A stretch of 64,000 bases of DNA, from NCBI RefSeq assembly GCF_030867095.1, contig NC_081828.1, forward strand, positions 209,132,978 through 209,196,977. Direction: 5' to 3'. The notes below the pieces were generated by a model. It did not search any database. It was not told the origin of the DNA and worked only from the letters and a program-made list of their open reading frames with translations. The first letter of the stretch is position 1; the number at the start of each line of letters is the position of its first letter. The DNA is from Alligator mississippiensis. Its lineage: Eukaryota; Chordata; Crocodylia; Alligatoridae. Position numbers and translations under genes: made by a program. Below are positions 1 through 11,657 of this stretch, piece after piece.

Positions 1-1181
1 TTTCCTTAGGAGAAAAACAAATAGAATGTTACTTACGTCATAATGATAACAATGAAGTCTAGGCAATCACATGGATCTCTAAGAAAAGTGAATTCATTCC
101 AGACAAATCCTCTTGCCAATATTTTTATTGATATTTCGGCGGTGTAAATACCAGTAAAAATGTACCTGAGAAGTAAATTGTACATGAAAATAAAAAGTGT
201 TAGCACTTACTAGGAAAAGCTTCACAAACAAATTTTATTTACATTTTAAGTTTCCAGGTGTGGTGGAGGCAAGAAATTTAAAAGAAATTGGAAGTCTGTG
301 TCTATATTACTGCCAGCACTGCAATAAGTACAAGTTCTATGTAAGTTTCCTTTCTGATTTTAGACACAATTACATCCATAATTGTGGGAAAATTTGTGGA
401 AAAATTTCACTTTTCAAGACTGTTTAAAAAATAATAAACATTCCCTAAAAGACTTAGTGATGGAGTTATTTGGTCATTTTTCATACAGCTTTTTTATAAT
501 TATTACCTGGGAAAGGCCCAATTTGTTATAACTGAAACTTTTCCAGAAAACATGTATACTTTTCCATGAAAACATGTATACTCTGAATGTTCTTGTTAAG
601 AAGATTTCTCATACCTAGTGTGGAGCTTTCATGAAAAGTGTGGGGAAAGGTAATCCCAGAATAGCCAAGAACCTAGTAATAAGATCTCAGTGGGGAAAAC
701 CTAGGTAAAAGTCTTTGCTTTGACTATTTCGGGAAGGAGAATATCTGTCCTGTTCTGGTTCTAAGGAAGATTGAGCATTTTTTAAACAGAATTTTTTTTT
801 TTTTTTTTTACACAAAACAGAATTCTTGTTTTATAGCATTGACTCCATTATCTTGAATGGCCTGGCATGACTGTTCATCTCTCAAATATTTTAGGATAAC
901 CTAAGGAATGCCATCTTCAAATGGGGTAAGGAAAAATGGAGCCTGTCCTTATGGTACATCAGAGAGCAAAGTGAGTCAGCTCATAAAGCAAAGCATATGA
1001 TGTAACTCAGGTATGGCCAATCTACAGTACAGGTGCCCCAAATGGCATGGGCAGCCTCTGTGTGGAGCACACAGCTGATCAAGGAGGGAAGAGGGAGTAC
1101 AGTGGAAGATAGGGCAGGGAGCACAAAGCAAACTAGATCAGACAGGGAGAACAAGGAAGGAAGCAGACAGCAGAACAGCAG
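1..1181. other. AT-rich sequence, no gene seen
   Basis: Probably intron of the sodium-channel gene. A pure T run of about 19 bases lies near 790-808. No exon or recognised repeat was found on either strand. Confidence 0.4.
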
Positions 1182-2115
1182 ATTCATAGACTCATAGAAA
1201 ATTAGGATTGGAAGGGACCTCAGGAGGTCACATCTAGTCCAATCCTCTGCTCAAAGCAGGACCATCCCCAACTAGATCATCTCAGTCAAGGCTCAGTCTA
1301 GCCAAGTCTTATAAGCCTCCGAGGATATAGATTCTACAACCTCTCTGGGTAACCTGTTCTAGTGTTTTATTACCCTCTTAATGAGATAGTTTTTTTCTAA
1401 TATCTAACCTAAACTTCCCCTGATGCAACTTGAAACCATTGCTCCTTGTTCTGTCATCTGCTACCACTCAGAACAGTCCAGCTTCATCCTCTTTTGAATC
1501 CCACTTCAGGTAGCTGAAGGCTGCTAAATCCCCCCTCAGACTTCTCTTCTCCAGACTAACCATGCCCAGTTACCTCAGCCTCTCCTCATATGTCATGTAC
1601 CCCAGCCTCCCAACCATTTTAGTTACCCTCCCATGGATTCTCTGCAATTTGTCCACACCCTTTCTGTAGTGGGGGCCCAAAACTGGACATGGTACTCCAT
1701 ATGTGGCCACCAGTGCTGAATAGAAGAGAATAGGCAGACAAGGTTCCTTGGGTAAATCCAATATCTTTTATTAGACCAACTAATACAGGGGAGTAATCAC
1801 TTCCCTCAACCTGCCAGCAACACTCCTACTAATGCAGCTCAGTATGCTGCTAGCCTTCTTCACAAGGGCACACTGTTGGCTTACATTCAGCTTAGTGTCC
1901 ACTGTACCCCCAGGTCCTTTTCTGCTGAGCTGCTGCTTAGCCAGTCAGTCCCCAACCTGTACTGGTGCAGGGATGTTCTGTCCTAAATGCAGAACTTTGT
2001 ACTTCTCCTTATGGAACCTCATGAGACTTCTTTTGGTGCAATCTCCAAATTATTGAGGTATCTGTGAATCCTAACTCTACCCTTCAGTTATCTACTACTC
2101 TCCCCAGCTTGGGCT
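1182..2115 (-). mobile_element. CR1 LINE fragment, 3' part
   Basis: On the minus strand this ends with the CR1 terminus (tandem TCATAGA-like units and GGAAGGGACCT at 1182-1230). Further in it decodes to pieces of the CR1 C-terminus such as VLGPHYRKGVDKLQRI and MTYEERLR (1570-1700). At about 1743-1795 it is interrupted by a scrap of the fold-back family that carries TTTTATTAGACCAACT. CR1-like sequence then continues to about 2115. It is non-functional. Confidence 0.85.
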
Positions 2116-2721
2116 GGGCAGGGAAAGAGGATAATAGTGGCACTTGGGTAGAGTGGAGGGCTAAGTTTTGGCATACCTGCCAAAAAGGTTGGCCTCCACC
2201 TGATTTAACCTAATTTGGGGTGCCACCGCAGTTTGTGCTGCCAAAGAACTCTGCTAGATATAAAAATTCCCAAATCTTCCCTAGAAGCAGGGAAGCAAGA
2301 CTCTATATCAGGTCCTAGTCAAGTGTTCAATGTCACCCAATATGTTCACCTTATTGAATCTACTACCACAACCTTTATTTTCCCTGCCTTGGAGAAGGGA
2401 AAGAATAAATAATAGCAGTAAATAGGAAGTAACTTACTCAGTGACTTTGGATTGTTCTGAGGATGGAAATTGAGCCATGAGTACACAGTTAAGTACCACA
2501 ACACAGATAATGAACAGAATGAACAATGTAGGAAATGAGTTAAGGAAAGATCATTATACTGTAGAATAGTAACAGAAGTTCAAAAATGAACTCCTCACCA
2601 TATTTAGAAAAAAAATCCATTCTAGATTACTTCGGGACAGAGCCTATTCCACCTATTAGAAATCTGAGCATAATCCTATTCCACCCTGGTCAAAACCCTA
2701 AAAAATCATTAACACAAAAGT
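2116..2721. other. Unassigned sequence
   Basis: No conserved exon or recognised repeat. The short open frames here have no recognisable protein similarity. Confidence 0.3.
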
Positions 2722-2945
2722 TTCATAGATTCATAGATTTTAGGGTTGGAAGGGACCTATTAGATCATTGAGTTCAACACCCTGCCCTGGGCACGAAAGA
2801 GTGTTTGTCCAATCTCCTCTTAAATACCTCCAAGGAAGGGGATAGTGCCACCTCCCTTGGAAGCCTATTCCATATTTTGGCAACCCTTACTGTAAAGATT
2901 TTTCCTGACGTCCAATCTCAATGTGCTCTCCTTGGGTGCATCTTC
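2722..2945 (-). mobile_element. CR1 LINE 3' end
   Basis: The plus strand shows TTCATAGATTCATAGATT, then GGAAGGGACC, and then the complement of the conserved CR1 C-terminal region. This is a short, 5'-truncated minus-strand copy. Confidence 0.85.
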
Positions 2946-3629
2946 CTCCTCAGCTCTACTCTTTGCAACTTGGCTTAAGGTGAAGAAAGCATGCCACAAA
3001 ATTAAAGATGTTAAGAATTTTCCAGGGACTTCAGCAGGATAGAATAGATATCTCACAGTCTAAGTATGATCTAAAGTGCCTATTATATGCCTAAAAAGTG
3101 GCACAAGATCTGTCCAACAGTCTCGAGTTGTTCCTCATGTAATAGTAGTTGGTGTCAGGTCACACCTTTGCAGAACCAGGGCTAAGCTAATCAAAAAATG
3201 AATGACAACAAATTATCCAGATTTGTACCAATCTGTTCTTTGGGTAGTTCCATGTGGGTCAGACTAGTTGTGAAGGACACAAGAAAAGAAAGACTCGGAA
3301 AAAGTTTTTCCATCTTTCTCAAAACAACAGTCTTCAGTCAGGCTGCAGGAAATTCCATGGAGGGAGGAAGAAGTACGTGTACATACAACCATAATTAGTT
3401 TTATATATGAAAATAATTTACTGAGTACTACTTAGTGTATCTTCCACCTCCCAAATGAAATAACCACATCAACTGGATAGCTAACAAAATATTTTGAAAA
3501 ATTGAATATAACCCTCTACAGATCTCCTCATAAGATATACAAACTGTATCTGCTCAAGATTAGCTGCTATCGATTGTGAAATATGGAGTAACCTATATAA
3601 AATCTTTATATATATATATAATATAAAAT
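2946..3629. other. Unassigned sequence with a short TA repeat
   Basis: No exon recognised. A TATATA run lies near 3607-3622, just before the next CR1 copy. Confidence 0.3.
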
Positions 3630-5119
3630 GGATCTTTGAAAACTCTTGGAGGATCTTTGAAAACTCTTGGCGCTCTGGTGTACTGCCCGAAGACTGGAAG
3701 AAGGCCAATGTGGTGCCTATCTTCAAGAAAGGGAGGAAAGTGGATCCGGCTAACTATAGGCCCATCAGCCTGACTTCTATCCCAGGGAAGATCTTAGAAA
3801 AGTTTATTAAGGAGGCCATCCTTAATGGACTGGCCGACGCCAACATCTTAAGGGATAGCCAGCATGGGTTTGTTGCAGGTAGGTCTTGCTTGACCAATCT
3901 CATTTCCTTCTACGACCAGGTGACCTATCACCTGGACAAGGGAGATGAGATTGATGTCATATATCTTGACTTCAAAAAAGCCTTCGATCTGGTGTCCCAT
4001 GATCGTCTCTTGGAGAAACTGGCCAATTGTCGCCTTGGGTCCTCCACGATCCACTGGCTGGAAAATGACTCCAGGGTTGGACCCAGAGGGTAGTAATTGA
4101 TAGAAGTCACTCATCGTGGTGTCCTGTGACCAGTGGGGTTCCCCAGGGCTCTGTCCTTGGACCCATACTGTTCAACATCTTCATTAATGATGTGGACACT
4201 GGAGTCAGAAGCAGACTGGCCAAGTTTGCTGATGACACCAAACTTTGGGGCAAAGCATCCACACCAGAAGACAGGCAGATGATCCAGGCTGACCTGGACA
4301 GGCTCAGCAAGTGGGCGGATGAGAATCTGATGGTGTTCAACGCCGATAAATGCAAGGCTCTCCACCTTGGGAAAAAAAACCCACAGCATCCTTAAAGGCT
4401 CAGCAGTGCTATGTTGGCTAGCACTATGGAAGAAAGAGACTTGGGGGTCATCATTGACCACAAGATGAACATGAGCCTGCAATGCGATGCTGCGGCTAGT
4501 AAAGCGACCAAAACGCTGGCTTGCATCCATAGATGCTTCTCAAGCAAATCCCGGGACCTCATTCTCCCCCTGTACTCGGCCTTAGTGAGGCCGCAGCTGG
4601 AGTACTGCGTCCAGTTTTGGGCTCCACAATTCAAAAAGGATGTGGAGAAGCTTGAGAGAGTCCAGAGAAGAGCCATGCGCATGATCAGAGGTCAGGGAAG
4701 CAGACCCTACGATGACAGGCTGAGAGCCCTGGGGCTCTTTAGCCTGGAAAAGTGCAGGCTCAGGGGTGATCTGATGGCCACCTACAAGTTTATCAGGGGT
4801 GGCCACCAGTATCTGGGGGAACGTTTGTTCACCAGAGCGCCCCAAGGGATGACGAGGTCGAATGGTCACAAACTACTACAAGATCGTTTCAGGCTGGACA
4901 TAAGGAAGAATTTCTTTACTGTCCGAGCCCCCAAGGTCTGGAACAGCCTGCCACCGGAGGTGGTTCAAGTGCCTTCATTGAACACCTTCAAGATGAAACT
5001 GGATGCTTATCTTGCTGGGATCCTATGACCCCAGCTGACTTCCTGCCCTTTGGGCGGGGGGCTGGACTCGATGATCTTCTGAGGTCCCTTCCAGCCCTAA
5101 TGTCTATGAAATCTATGAA
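3630..5119 (+). mobile_element. CR1 LINE fragment, reverse transcriptase to 3' end
   Basis: This copy decodes in order to a CR1 RT: VVPIFKKGRK and NYRPISLTSIPGK (from 3710), GFVAGRSCLTNL, VIYLDFKKAFDLVSH, then after a frameshift SGVPQGSVLGPILFN (4126) and [10 protein letters not shown] with the catalytic FADD box, then LEYCVQFWAPQFKKD and the C-terminal FRLDIRKNFFTVRAPKVWNSLP (4411-5028). One frameshift near 4093-4126 and a stop near 4393 break the frame. The 3' end GAGGTCCCTTCCAGCCC plus ATCTATGAA units closes it at 5119. The endonuclease domain is absent. The 5' junction has a tandem duplication (3631-3670). Confidence 0.93.
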
Positions 5120-5925
5120 ATGGTAATTTTATTTACTTTATAAGACTTTGCAATATTACCTTGTTCTAATTTGCTACATTATTAAAAAATCCTATATCAC
5201 CATATTTTCTCACATACCATGCGCACCTTTTTTTTCCAAAAACCAGTTGCTGAAAACTGAAGTGTAAATAAGTGAGGAAGTATGCTAAATGCAGTTCCTG
5301 CTGCTTAAGCTTCTGCTGGGCAAAAGTAAAAGTACAATCTGCACATGATCCACAGGGAGTGGAACAATGAGCAGGTTCAGCTCCCTGGCTGCTGCTACTC
5401 GGTTACTTATTACAGGGAAAAAAATCTTTTTCCTTCATTCTGCCTTTCAAAAAGGAGGTGCATGTCTTACTGGGGTGTCCTATGTACAGGAAAATATAGT
5501 ATTATGCAGATTTCCTTTTTGGAACCTAAACTGCATTTCATGAGCTCTAACCACAGTATTGTGTATTGTACTAGGACAAACTAGTCCTACATATTGACTA
5601 CTATCTGCCACTCTCCAGATACCAATATATTACCCTACCATCTTTCTGCTCTATTCCTTAACACCCCACAAAGAGTTTGAGTGGCACAATAAAGATGGAA
5701 GAAGAGATCTAATGAGGTATCCTAGTAGAAGAGATATTATAACATCCTATGAGTTCCTTGTCCTTTTCATCTAGCAAGGAGGATCAAAAAAGTTCCTTCT
5801 TGGGTAAATCAGTTGCAACTATTCCTACAGAAAGCACTTCTTTGCTGATATCTGGGACCCTGAAAAGAGGTCTGTTACTAAAAGAATGATGATAACAAGG
5901 ATAACTATAAGTATATAATGGGCGT
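5120..5925. other. Unassigned AT-rich sequence
   Basis: Nothing recognisable on either strand. Confidence 0.3.
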
Positions 5926-6254
5926 GCATCAGGAGCTAGGAGAACGTCTGTTCACCAGGGCAACCCAAGGGAGGACATTGTCTAATGGTCACAAACTCCA
6001 GGAAGACCATTTTAGGCTGGACATAAAAAAAAAACTTCTTTACTGTTCATGTCCCCAGAGCCTTAAATAGACTATCCCCAGAAGTGGTGCGAGCACCTAC
6101 TCCGGACTCTTTCAAGAAACACTGGATTACTATCTTGCTGGGATCATTTGACTCCAGATGACTTTCTGCCCCTTAGACAGGGGCTGGACCCAATGATCTT
6201 GTGAGGACGTCCCTTCCTGCCCTACTGTCTATAAAATCTATGAAATCTATAAAA
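5926..6254 (+). mobile_element. CR1 LINE 3' fragment
   Basis: This decodes brokenly to the CR1 C-terminus (GERLFTRATQGR, NGHKLQ, FRLDIKKK) and ends with the CR1 3' UTR and a TCTATAAAATCTATGAAA tail. It resembles the last 300 bases of the copy ending at 5119. Confidence 0.85.
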
Positions 6255-7514
6255 CTCCTCACTGAGGTGTTGAGGAAGTAGACTAGAGGATTCTATTTTC
6301 TAGAAGCTATGGAAAAAGTTGTATTTAAAATCTGTCCAAAAAACTTACCTCTAGATACTTAGACACTTATTAAACTGCTTGAACTCCATGCCCACCTGCT
6401 TAGAACCATTGCAGGTTACAGTGCTCAAGGCTATAAATTGATTTTTCCCTTGAAAGGAACTACATCTCCTTTGCCTTTGACATAATAGCAATGGTGAAGC
6501 AAACTTTGAAGTCATCCAAGGGACAGTTCTGTTTTTTTTCCCCATCCTCTAGTTCTGGGACAGAAATTTGCCTTCCAAAATATTTCCTTAACCAGAGATG
6601 CCACTATGATATCCACTTTCAGAAATTCAACATTTTTCTTTATCTTTAGAAACCAAACTAACCTTTGGAAGCTACCTAATAGGTATCCATTCCTTTTTGA
6701 TAGCAACAACAACTTCAAAGGCATACAGCGCAGGAAGCTGGCACAGCTGCATGGGGTGCCTTGCCAGACTGGCTGTGTGTACTGGCTCCAGCATGGCCTG
6801 ATCTTGACTGGCCCTGAAGCCAGCACGCAGAGCCAATCTGGTGTGGGAGCCATACGCAGCGTGAATGGCAATGGGTCTGTGTGCCACATACAGCACGCAG
6901 AGGCGGGGCCAGCACATAGCCCAAGCAGCATGTAGGGTTGGTCCAGAGACATGTAGGCCATATGGATGACAACCCTGCACTAAGCAATCTAATGGCATTC
7001 ATTTTTACACTTACATATTGTGGGTTCAAGTAATTGTAGGTGCTATCTTGTAGCAATCACTTCAGTCAAGTGAACTTATTTCCACATGATTTAATTTGCA
7101 CCTACAGTTCTGCAGGCACATAAACAGAAAAAATGGAGGTTCTGTCTCCAACTTGAATTATCTTTTTTACGACAGTACCAGGTGTCTGACCAAAGCATTC
7201 ATTCAATTTGTATTCAAGATCTTAAAAACAGTGTGGACCATTTATTTCACTAGATGTTTCTATGATGTTGTCACAGCAGAAATATGCAGGATGTCAAGGG
7301 AAAAGCCCTAACACAATTGAGTAGTCTGTACATGTTATTCTACTTGAAGCTTATAACAACAATAATATAAGAACTTAATCTCTGACTCATCAGAAAAACT
7401 CATCACATCTAATCTATTCTTCATCACTATTTGTACTAGATATACTGATATTTAAATATTACTAATTTTGTGAAACAAAGTCCAGTATAGCCTCCTAACA
7501 ATGACATACTACTA
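6255..7514. other. Unassigned sequence with a GC-richer patch at 6680-7000
   Basis: The patch at 6680-7000 is clearly richer in G and C than its AT-rich surroundings and carries overlapping open frames on both strands with no recognisable protein. It looks like a fragment of an unidentified interspersed repeat. The rest shows nothing. Confidence 0.3.
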
Positions 7515-7990
7515 TATCACAGAGGCAAGGATTCCTTAGGGTGTTATCTTTTACTGGACCAACTGGCTGCTTCTACACAAGATGTTTACTGCACAGTGTG
7601 CATCTACACATGTGTCCCTACCAGGCTGGAGTAAACTAATTAACTCCACAGCAGGCTAGTACTTATAAATACACATGAGCTACTGTAAATACAAGTACTA
7701 GCCTGCTGTAGAGTTTTTACTCTGTAGCAGTGCATGTGTAGACGTTACCCTGGCTGGCTGGGGCACAAGGGTGTTTCAGTGCAGGGGCTGCCTGCCAGCT
7801 AGCCCCACACTGAAGCACTCTTGTGCTCCAGCCAGCCACCCCGCAGCACACTGAGTTGGGGGGAGCAGCCCCAAGCTGACAGGCTGACCCCCAAGGCCCC
7901 TTGCCAGCTGAAGCTGCTCCAACCTGGCTCTGGAGTTTATTGTTTTGCATTCATTACACATGTAGATGAGTCCACTGTGTAGTAGAAGAA
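7515..7990. repeat. Fold-back element with 60-70-bp inverted arms
   Basis: The arms contain GCAGGCTAGTACTT and its complement AAGTACTAGCCTGC around a short AT-rich hinge near 7675. The outer parts pair CATCTACACATG (about 7601) with CATGTGTAGACG (about 7733). A scrap of another fold-back family (TCTTTTACTGGACCAACT) sits at 7545-7565. A GC-rich segment at 7745-7930 follows, and another CATGTAGATGAG-type end lies near 7960. No protein is encoded; this looks like a non-autonomous DNA transposon. Confidence 0.65.
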
Positions 7991-9084
7991 TGTTTTGCAT
8001 TCAAAAGCTTACCTAACCCTACTGCACAGTTGGCTCAATAAATGATACCACACTAAGAAATCCTTGCCACTTACATTAATTTCTGGATTTATGTGGCTAC
8101 ATCACTCTTATGCTAGCATAATGTTATATCAGAATTCACTTACATTTAATCCACTATAAATACAAGACTAGAATGAAGGAAAACAGAACAGTTTTTTTTC
8201 AAAAGAGTGTTAGAATAAGAATAACCAGTAAAAAGGATATGAATGGACCAAAATTTTAATTGCTGCTCTTCTGATAGGATTGAAAGGGCCAAGTATGCAT
8301 AAGGCAGGTGTTGCACTAAATCGAAAAATTATATTCTTGCTATTCAGTACCATAAAAGTCTATAAAAGAAAGAAGCAAACAAAAAACAAACACAGCGTTA
8401 GAAGTATATTAACTATATATAGTGTTTTTTTTTCCAGAAAGCAAACTAGGATTTCTTAAATGACGACCCAGAATTGGAAATCATTATAGGTAAGACTGTG
8501 ATAGGTATTGCTAGGTTCTGTCTCCAAGTAAGAATAACAAATAAAAGAATAAAAATAAAATAATAAAAACTATCTGCCCAATGGGCCAATTTAGCATTGT
8601 AAGATCATTCTTGTCTCCTGCGAAACAGACAACAGAAAGAAATAATTATGATTGAAAACAAATCTCCAGACTCATTTTGTCAATACAATTAAAGGATATT
8701 AATTATAAACCACATTTTGCTAGTTACTTACACTCAGTACTTCCTTACTCCTGAAGTAGTCCCATTGAACCCAATGGGCTATTCACAAAGTAAGGGTATG
8801 TACAGCCATTTGCCACACCCAGTCTACATTCATGCAGCTCACTTTAAGACAAGTGAAAATAAACCAAAAGCAGTGTGCACAGCCATTCACCAGTGCTGGT
8901 AGTTGTGTGGGGAAACCAATGTAAGTAACTTGTGTGGGGTGGAGGCTGGCAGGTCCACAGGGGGGCATTGATGGTTTGAGGGGGCTGGTAGGTCTGTGGG
9001 AGGAGGTTGCAGGGTTAAACATAGCCCAGTCAGGGTCCAAGGGATTGGAATAGTGCAGCCCAGTGGGTGCAGTGAGTTCCTGGG
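7991..9084. other. Unassigned sequence
   Basis: Mostly AT-rich. A G-rich patch at 8930-9085 with repeated GGCTGG(C/T)AGGTC motifs may belong to an unidentified repeat. No gene seen. Confidence 0.3.
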
Positions 9085-10736
9085 TTTTTCAGGCATGACC
9101 AGTCAGCACTCAGCCTGTAGTGGTACATGGGATTGTTCCATCCTAAGGGCAGGACTCTGCACTTCACTTAATGGAACCCCATGAGATTTCTTTTTGTCTG
9201 ATCCTCCAATTTGTTGAGGTCATTAGACCTGCCCTCCAGCATATCTATTATTCACTCCCAGCTTGGTGTGATTTGCAGACTTGTTGAGGGTGCACTCTAT
9301 CCTGTCTTCTAGGTCATTGATGGAGATATTGAACAAATCCAGTCCCAGGACTGACCCCTGGGGCACCCCACTTGAGACCAGCTCCCAAATAGACATCAAG
9401 CCATTGATTAGAACCCTCTGACCCTGATGATCCATCCAGTTTTCTATCTGTCTTACAGTTCATTCATCCATGTACTTCCCCGTACTTCCTTAACTTGCTT
9501 GTGAGAATATTGTGGGAGACTGTATCAAAAGCCTTGCTAACATCAAGGTATATCACGTCCAGTGCTCTCCCCACATCCACAGAGCCAGTCATCTCATCCT
9601 AGAAGTCAATCAGGTCAGTCAGGCATGACTTGATGAATCCATGCTGACTGTTCCTAATCACTTTCTTATCCTCCAACTGCTTAGAAATTAATTACTTGAG
9701 GATCTGTTCCACGATTTTTCTAGGGACAAAGGTGAGTCTGTAGTTCCCTGGATCCTCCTTTCTCCCTTTCTTAAAGATGGACACTATATTTGCCATTTTC
9801 AAATCATCTGGAAGCTCTCCCAATCAACACGAGTTTTCAGAGATAATGGATAGCAGCTCTGCAATCACACCAGCCAACTCCCTCAGCACTCTCAGATGCA
9901 TTTCACCCAGCCGCATGGACTTGTACACGTCCAGCCTTTCTAAGTAGTCCCTAACCTGTTCTTTCACCACTGTTGGCTGCTCACCTCCTCCCCAGCCTGT
10001 GCTGCCTGATAACTGAGGTGAAAAAGACAATTAGAACTTCAGCCTTTTCTGCATCATCAGGCACTAGGTTGCCTCCCCCATTCAGTAAGGGACCTACACA
10101 TTCCCTGATCTTCCTCTTGTTGCTGACATGCTTGTAGAAACCCTTCTTGTTACCCTTCACATCCTTTGCTAGCTGAAACTCCAGGTGTGCTTTAGCACTC
10201 CTGATTTCATCCCTGCATGCCCAAGCAATATTCTTATATACCTCCCTAGTTGTTTGTGCAAGTTTCCATTTCTTATATGCTTCCTTTTTGTGTTTTAGCT
10301 TACTGAAGATTCCCTGCTAAGCCAAGCAGGTCTCCCCCACACTTGCTACTCTTCCTGCACATTCCTGTGCCCTCACTAAGGTTTCTTTAAAGTACAGCCA
10401 GCTCTTCTGGACTCCTTTCTGTCTCAGACTGGCCTCCCAGGGTATCCTGCCAATGAGTTTCCTGAGCAGGTCAAAGTCTGCTTTTCTGAAGTCCAGAGTC
10501 CTTACTCTGCAGCTCCCCTTTCTTCCTTTCCTCAGGATCCTGAGCTCAATCATCTTATGGTTGCTGCTGCCCAAGTTGCCATCCATTATTACATTCCTTG
10601 CCAATTCATCCCTGTTTTTGAGCAGCAGGTCAAGAGCATGGCCCCTAGTTGGCCTCTCCAACACTTGTGCCAGGGAGTTGTTTCCAACTTTACACTTTGC
10701 AAAAAAAAATATCTGACTGCATAAACTGAAAGTCAA
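9085..10736 (-). mobile_element. CR1 LINE fragment, endonuclease end to RT
   Basis: On the minus strand 10736-10317 decodes to the end of the endonuclease and the linker (NRDELARNVIMDGNLG, KVRTLDFRKADFDLLRKL-like). Then come RT segments, ending with SSGVPQGSVLGLDLFN at 9435-9223. Many stops and frameshifts occur. The 3' UTR is missing or replaced near 9085. This is an old copy lying downstream of the sodium-channel exon, in its intron. Confidence 0.88.
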
Positions 10737-11344
10737 TTGCCCTCTTATATTTGATTTTAAGTTTCATCTTTCTCTACAGAAATATGTAATGCACATGCTA
10801 TTATATTACAATAGAATATTAATTTACTAGTTATAAAAAAACATATATCCATTTCTAACAGTAAGGCCTGGAAATTCTGTAATATGTTTAAGTGTTGTGT
10901 GTTGTTTTCTCCTTAGTTTTCCTGAATTATTATAAAAGTAACTGTAGCAAAACAGTAACTCAAATGTGACTAACAGCAATTAGAGAAAAGCTATTAGCAC
11001 TACAGTAATCTCAGCCCAGAGAACTCACATGGATCTTATAGGGAAGAGGCTGAATTACAGAACACAGTATAATTTTCATCACAAACTATTTTTTGTTGAT
11101 ATGCTGTATTATATTTTCATACTCAATATAGTTTGATCAGCCGGCTTTAAAATTAACCTTTCATTTTACCAAGTTAATTTTGAATCTACCCATAAGAACT
11201 TTAAGCCAACAAAGAATAGTAATGTACTGACATCTGGTTCAAGAAGGACCAAAAAAAGAATCCTCTGGGTAAAGTTTATCTTATATATATTACAATCTTA
11301 AAAGTTAAAAAAGGCAACACCCTCTTAATGGGATTTGCTTTAAC
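10737..11344. other. Intron sequence after the SCN coding exon
   Basis: AT-rich and without recognised repeats. It starts at the donor GTTAAA (minus strand, 11344 downward). Confidence 0.6.
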
Positions 11345-11617
11345 CTTGTGGTCACTGTAGTAAGGATCAAGATCCTCCAATGGTACTCCAACAAGCTCCG
11401 GTGAAGGTTTTCCATAGATAGTAGGCAATTTGTTGCAAGCTTTCAGATCCAGCTGGGGAGAACATTGTTCTTCTTTGACCTGCTGACTGCTATTATCCTG
11501 CTTGGCTTGAGCTTGTTTTGCTTTATTCTCAGCAATTCTATTCTCAATTTCAAACAAAGAATTAGGAGTGAAACGGCGGAAACCATAAGCAGCAGCTAAC
11601 AAAAGACTGGGGTCCAT
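11345..11617 (-). CDS. SCN11A: Voltage-gated sodium channel alpha subunit, first coding exon (SCN11A-like)
   Basis: This exon encodes the cytoplasmic N-terminus of a Nav channel, the pore protein that carries the sodium current of action potentials in the plasma membrane. Seen: 91 codons from an ATG in good context (A at -3, G at +4), containing FRRFTPNSL, IENRIAENKAK, PQLDLKACNKLP, IYGKPSPELVG and PLEDLDPYYS. These match in order the N-terminal block of the SCN5A/SCN10A/SCN11A group. The reading ends at DHK, where AAG is followed by the donor GTTAAA, after exactly 273 coding bases. SCN5A also ends its first coding exon at codon 91. A pyrimidine tract ending in CAG lies 40 bases before the ATG, so the gene should have at least one upstream non-coding exon. 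The next coding exon (starting TFIVLNK or similar) was not found between 1 and 11276, so that intron is probably longer than 11 kb. The paralogue choice rests on the neighbouring WDR48; sequence alone would also allow SCN10A. Confidence 0.9.
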
Positions 11618-11657
11618 TTTTTTGTTCTGTTTTTTCCACTCTCAGTATTTCAAATAC
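11618..11657 (-). other. 5'-UTR part of the SCN coding exon with its 3' splice acceptor
   Basis: On the minus strand a tract of C and T ends in CAG at 11660-11658, and 40 bases follow before the ATG at 11617. This is a good U2-type acceptor. It implies that transcription starts further upstream, above 11657, with a non-coding leader exon, as is usual in this gene family. Confidence 0.75.

Noticed and set aside
6512-6961. 149-codon minus-strand open frame
   Set aside because: Several equally long frames overlap on both strands in the same GC-rich patch; no domain recognised.
1-11276. Second coding exon of the sodium channel
   Set aside because: I looked for the TFIVLNK-type exon and the S1 to S4 exons on the minus strand and found no convincing match.
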